Source of the DNA: Enteractinococcus sp.
GTDB lineage: Bacteria > Actinomycetota > Actinomycetes > Actinomycetales > Micrococcaceae
Assembly: GCA_029267455.1 (NCBI GenBank)
Contig: JAJUIX010000032.1
Location: 1-9,297, forward strand
DNA length: 9,297 nt
Direction: 5' to 3'
Within the stretch, counting starts at the first letter, position 1. The number at the start of each line of letters is the position of its first letter. Below, piece by piece: positions 7,317 through 9,297 of this stretch. The notes under the pieces are model-generated. The model ran no database searches. It saw only the letters and a program-made list of their open reading frames with translations, and was not told the origin of the DNA. A program made the position numbers and the translations under genes.

Positions 7317-8642
7317 GTGAGTAACGAAGCGTTTTTGAGTCGACAAGCAAACGATCCTTCTTTCGAGAACATCTGGCAGGAATTGAAGTGGCGTGGCCTC
7401 GTGCACGTATCAACCGATGAGACCAGGCTCGAAGAAGCTCTTGCCGGGGACCCAATCAACTATTATTGCGGCTTCGACCCGACCGCACCGTCTTTACATC
7501 TTGGCCATCTAGTCCAGTTGCTTGTGCTGCGTCGACTTCAACTTGCTGGGCACCGGCCCATTGCTCTCGTTGGAGGAGCGACGGGTCTGATCGGTGACCC
7601 CCGAGAAACCAGTGAGCGAACGCTCAATACTCGCGAAACCGTCGAAGGTTGGGTTGAATCGCTCCGAGAACAAATTCAGCATTACTTATCTTTTGAAGGC
7701 GATAACGGCGCCACCATGGTAAATAACTTGGACTGGACCGGGGGCCTTTCTGCGCTCGACTTCCTTCGCGACATCGGTAAACATTTTCGCGTTGGCACCA
7801 TGATTCGAAAAGAGATTGTGGCCTCACGTTTAGAATCTGACGAAGGAATCTCCTACACCGAATTTTCGTACCAGGTCCTTCAGGGTATGGACTTTATGGA
7901 GCTGTACCGACGGCATAACGTCACGCTACAGACCGGAGGTTCAGACCAATGGGGGAATCTCACCTCTGGCACTGAGCTTGTGCGGAAAGTTGACGGAGAA
8001 CACGTGCACGCTTTTGGCACCCCGCTCATCACGAACGCTGATGGCACCAAATTCGGCAAATCCGAAGGCAACGCGATTTGGCTGAATCCCGAAATGTGTT
8101 CGCCCTATACGTTTTATCAATTTTGGATTAACACTGCTGATGCTGATGTTATCGACCGATTAAAAGTCTTTACCTTCCTCACGCGCGATGAGATCAGCGA
8201 ATATGAACAAAAAGTTGCCAATGAACCTTTCCGCAGGGAGGCCCAACGTCGCCTTGCTTGGGAAGTCACGTCACTTGTACACGGAGAAGACCAAACCCAA
8301 CGTGTCATCGACGCATCCGCTGCCTTGTTTGGTCGAGGGGAGCTCCACGAAATTGATGCAGCCACGTTAGAAGCCGCCGGTGCCGAACTTCCAACTGCTT
8401 CGCCCGGCACGCTGCCTGCAGATATGAGCATTGTTGATTTGTTGGTCGCGACGGGACTTGAATCGTCCAAATCGTCTGCCCGACGAACTGTTAACGATGG
8501 CGGCGCTTACCTGAACAACGTAAAAATTGAGGATCCGGAACAGCGGTTCGCCGCGAGTGACGCGCTCCATGGACAGTACTTCGTTGTGCGGCGTGGGCGA
8601 AAACACCTCGGTTTTATCGATCTTGAGGTAGCTCTAAACTGA
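7317..8642 (+). CDS. tyrS: Tyrosyl-tRNA synthetase
   Basis: This enzyme attaches tyrosine to tRNA-Tyr in the cytoplasm; class I synthetases of this type are dimers. The 441-residue product has the bacterial TyrS layout. The Rossmann catalytic domain carries YYCGFDPTAPSLHLGHL (49-65), whose HLGH (61-64) is the HIGH motif. It also has the tyrosine-pocket segment YTEFSYQVLQGMDF (180-193), GGSDQWGN (207-214) and KFGKS (245-249), the KMSKS equivalent. An alpha-helical anticodon-binding part follows (about 280-350). The C-terminal S4 RNA-binding domain (about 372-436) includes SSARRTVNDGGAYLNN (386-401). GTG 7317 is the best start because family similarity begins just after it and a -10 box abuts it. 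TTG 7308, three codons upstream, lies inside that -10 box and is unlikely. No other start codon lies close by. The gene ends before a strong terminator that separates it from the rrn promoter region. Confidence 0.97.
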   Translation: MSNEAFLSRQANDPSFENIWQELKWRGLVHVSTDETRLEEALAGDPINYYCGFDPTAPSLHLGHLVQLLVLRRLQLAGHRPIALVGGATGLIGDPRETSERTLNTRETVEGWVESLREQIQHYLSFEGDNGATMVNNLDWTGGLSALDFLRDIGKHFRVGTMIRKEIVASRLESDEGISYTEFSYQVLQGMDFMELYRRHNVTLQTGGSDQWGNLTSGTELVRKVDGEHVHAFGTPLITNADGTKFGKSEGNAIWLNPEMCSPYTFYQFWINTADADVIDRLKVFTFLTRDEISEYEQKVANEPFRREAQRRLAWEVTSLVHGEDQTQRVIDASAALFGRGELHEIDAATLEAAGAELPTASPGTLPADMSIVDLLVATGLESSKSSARRTVNDGGAYLNNVKIEDPEQRFAASDALHGQYFVVRRGRKHLGFIDLEVALN

Positions 8643-8697
8643 GACTTACATCTCTTCCTCGCGTCTTTGGACAAATGAAAATATGAAAAGTAGCTGG

Positions 8698-8753
8698 AAA
8701 TCGGCGGATTCATGCGGAACTGAACTGAAGTCTGCATCAGATCCGCCGATTTT
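8698..8753 (+). terminator. Long-stem intrinsic terminator of tyrS
   Basis: AAATCGGCGGAT (8698-8709) pairs perfectly over 12 bp with ATCCGCCGATTT (8741-8752), followed by another T. Inside the 31-nt loop, ATGC (8712-8715) and GCAT (8734-8737) can extend the fold. The long loop and short T-tract (TTTT, 8750-8753) are less ideal than the argR terminator. The 3' arm abuts the proposed rrn P1 -35 region. Confidence 0.8.
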
Positions 8754-8779
8754 GCGTTCTGTTCGGGGGTGTGTATAGT
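8752..8779 (+). promoter_or_regulatory. Candidate rrn promoter P1
   Basis: TTGCGT (8752-8757) and TATAGT (8774-8779) are separated by 16 nt, predicting a start near 8786. The -10 box is good and the -35 moderate. It is the first promoter-like element after the tyrS terminator, and no coding gene follows before the rRNA leader. Confidence 0.4.
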
Positions 8780-8824
8780 TATCTCTCGTGCTCAGGGCAG
8801 ACCGGAGACGGAACGCGTTGAGAC

Positions 8825-8932
8825 ACCGAAGTTCTTTTTGAATAAATACATAAACGACCCACGTCAGGGCATAGTGGAAAACACTGTTCCGACTGCTCAT
8901 TACTGCGAGTTGAAATGCAGGTGAACTTCGGT
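8825..8932. repeat. Ten-base inverted repeat spanning rrn P1 and P2
   Basis: ACCGAAGTTC (8825-8834) is perfectly complementary to GAACTTCGGT (8923-8932), with 88 nt between the arms. The right arm ends just before the P2 -10 box (8934-8939). In RNA started at P1 the arms could pair. In DNA they could be two copies of a regulator half-site. Confidence 0.5.
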
Positions 8933-8939
8933 ATATAGT
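8910..8939 (+). promoter_or_regulatory. Candidate rrn promoter P2
   Basis: TTGAAA (8910-8915) and TATAGT (8934-8939) are separated by 18 nt, predicting a start near 8946. The -10 hexamer is the same as in P1. A stable hairpin begins right at the predicted start. Confidence 0.6.
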
Positions 8940-8945
8940 GAAAAT

Positions 8946-8969
8946 CCGAGCTCAAGAAATTGAGCGCGG
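8946..8969 (+). other. GAAA-tetraloop hairpin at the predicted P2 start
   Basis: GCTCAA (8950-8955) pairs with TTGAGC (8960-8965) around a GAAA (GNRA-type) tetraloop. Past an A/G mismatch, CCG (8946-8948) pairs with CGG (8967-8969). No T-run follows, so it is not a terminator. It would form the very 5' end of P2 transcripts. Confidence 0.6.
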
Positions 8970-8977
8970 AGCCCGAG

Positions 8978-9008
8978 TTGACAAACCCGAAAGCCAATGT
9001 GCTATGGT
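8978..9008 (+). promoter_or_regulatory. Main candidate rrn promoter P3
   Basis: A perfect -35 TTGACA (8978-8983) is followed after 19 nt by TATGGT (9003-9008), which is preceded by TGC (9000-9002) and so is an extended -10. The predicted start is near 9015. The spacer is longer than the usual 17 nt. This is the strongest and closest promoter before the rRNA leader motifs. Confidence 0.7.
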
Positions 9009-9016
9009 GTTGATTC

Positions 9017-9053
9017 GGTCCTGATGACAAATCATATAGATGATCGTCAGACC
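9017..9053 (+). other. Leader hairpin at the predicted P3 start
   Basis: GGT-C-CTGA (9017-9024) pairs with TCAGACC (9047-9053) with one bulged base. Inside, ATCAT (9031-9035) pairs with ATGAT (9040-9044) around a short loop. It begins 2 nt after the predicted P3 start. TATTAT (9054-9059) follows directly. Confidence 0.5.
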
Positions 9054-9151
9054 TATTATCGAGATTATCGGTCACCGTGTGAAGAGTACAGGTTCTATCA
9101 ACCGACTCTTTGATGTGTGAGGGATATCTCTTCGATAAGATTTGACTCTTC

Positions 9152-9170
9152 CACTAAACGTTGTTTAGTG
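9152..9170 (+). other. boxB-like hairpin in the rRNA leader
   Basis: CACTAAAC (9152-9159) and GTTTAGTG (9163-9170) form a perfect 8-bp stem with a GTT loop. No T-tract follows, so it is not an intrinsic terminator. Its place upstream of the boxA-like motif matches the boxB-boxA order of rRNA antitermination leaders. Confidence 0.6.
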
Positions 9171-9226
9171 TTGTGGGTTGTTGTGCTGCGTGCTGGCTGG
9201 CTTTTGCTGGTTGGTGTGTGGTGTGG

Positions 9227-9240
9227 TTGTTTGAGAACTC
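9227..9240 (+). promoter_or_regulatory. boxA-like antitermination motif
   Basis: TTGTTTGAGAACTC resembles the rrn boxA of Gram-positive bacteria (TTCTTTGAAAACT type), bound by NusB/NusE (S10) to keep RNA polymerase processive through rRNA genes. It is followed by AATAGTGTGCCAAGTTT, a sequence I associate with Micrococcales rRNA leaders. Confidence 0.65.
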
Positions 9241-9297
9241 AATAGTGTGCCAAGTTTGTTTGATGCCATTTTTTTGTAGATGGTTTGCCGCAGTCTG

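Larger units (their letters stand above)
9015..9297 (+). other. 5' leader of a ribosomal RNA operon (16S gene beyond right edge)
   Basis: From the P3 start to the window end there is no credible reading frame. The stretch contains start-site and internal hairpins, an A-free G/T-rich tract (9168-9233) and the boxA-like TTGTTTGAGAACTC, followed by CAATAGTGTGCCAAGTTT. That end sequence is what I recognise from 16S leaders of Micrococcales. The 16S 5' sequence itself (containing GAGTTTGATC) is not reached. Leaders of this type direct antitermination and pair with the region after 16S for RNase III processing. Confidence 0.82.

Noticed and set aside
9054..9059. TATTAT as a fourth rrn promoter
   Set aside because: No -35 hexamer or TGN extension lies at suitable spacing.
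8779..9075. Minus-strand open frame of 98 codons across the rRNA promoters
   Set aside because: It runs through three promoter candidates and hairpins, has no recognisable protein features, and is best explained by chance.
9152..9170. The CACTAAAC hairpin as an intrinsic terminator
   Set aside because: No T-tract follows it, and the context is an rRNA leader, where a boxB-like role fits better.

Overview
The window looks like a core chromosomal segment from an actinobacterium of the order Micrococcales. Family Micrococcaceae, near Yaniella or Enteractinococcus, is a guess. Supporting signs are an actinobacterial arginine gene order (argD-argF-argR, with argH nearby), an actinobacterial-type HelD helicase, leaderless-type promoters with a -10 box touching the start codon, and a rRNA leader carrying the TTGTTTGAGAACTC motif. 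GC content is moderate for the phylum, judged by eye. I saw no tRNA, insertion sequence, integrase, CRISPR array or broken gene.

Layout. Positions 1-1886 (+) hold the end of the arginine biosynthesis operon: the argD 3' end, argF (ornithine carbamoyltransferase) and argR (arginine repressor), packed with gaps of 25 and 1 nt. A strong bidirectional terminator (1905-1941) closes it. Positions 1963-3222 (-) hold an ankyrin-repeat protein followed by an LppX/LprG-like lipoprotein, probably co-transcribed. This pair sits between argR and argH, where relatives often carry argG. After a 251-nt divergent spacer come argH (3474-4922, +), a HelD/UvrD-like RNA polymerase-associated ATPase (4993-7269, +) and tyrS (7317-8642, +). 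tyrS ends at a long-stem terminator.

Positions 8643-9297 contain no credible gene. They form the promoter and leader region of a ribosomal RNA operon whose 16S gene must begin beyond the right edge. I see three candidate promoters (P1 about 8752-8779, P2 8910-8939, P3 8978-9008). Two are followed at the predicted transcription start by a hairpin. Then come a boxB-like hairpin, a 66-nt A-free G/T-rich tract and a boxA-like antitermination motif.

How the genes work together. argD, argF and argH carry out steps of glutamate-to-arginine synthesis, and argR senses arginine and represses the pathway. tyrS charges tRNA-Tyr, HelD-type proteins release or protect RNA polymerase, and the rrn operon makes ribosomes, so the right half is transcription and translation machinery. 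I found no convincing new biological system. The best leads are regulatory: twin TGCTAGCA palindromes before helD, leaderless starts of tyrS and the ankyrin gene, the rrn promoter cluster with start-site hairpins, and the absence of argG.
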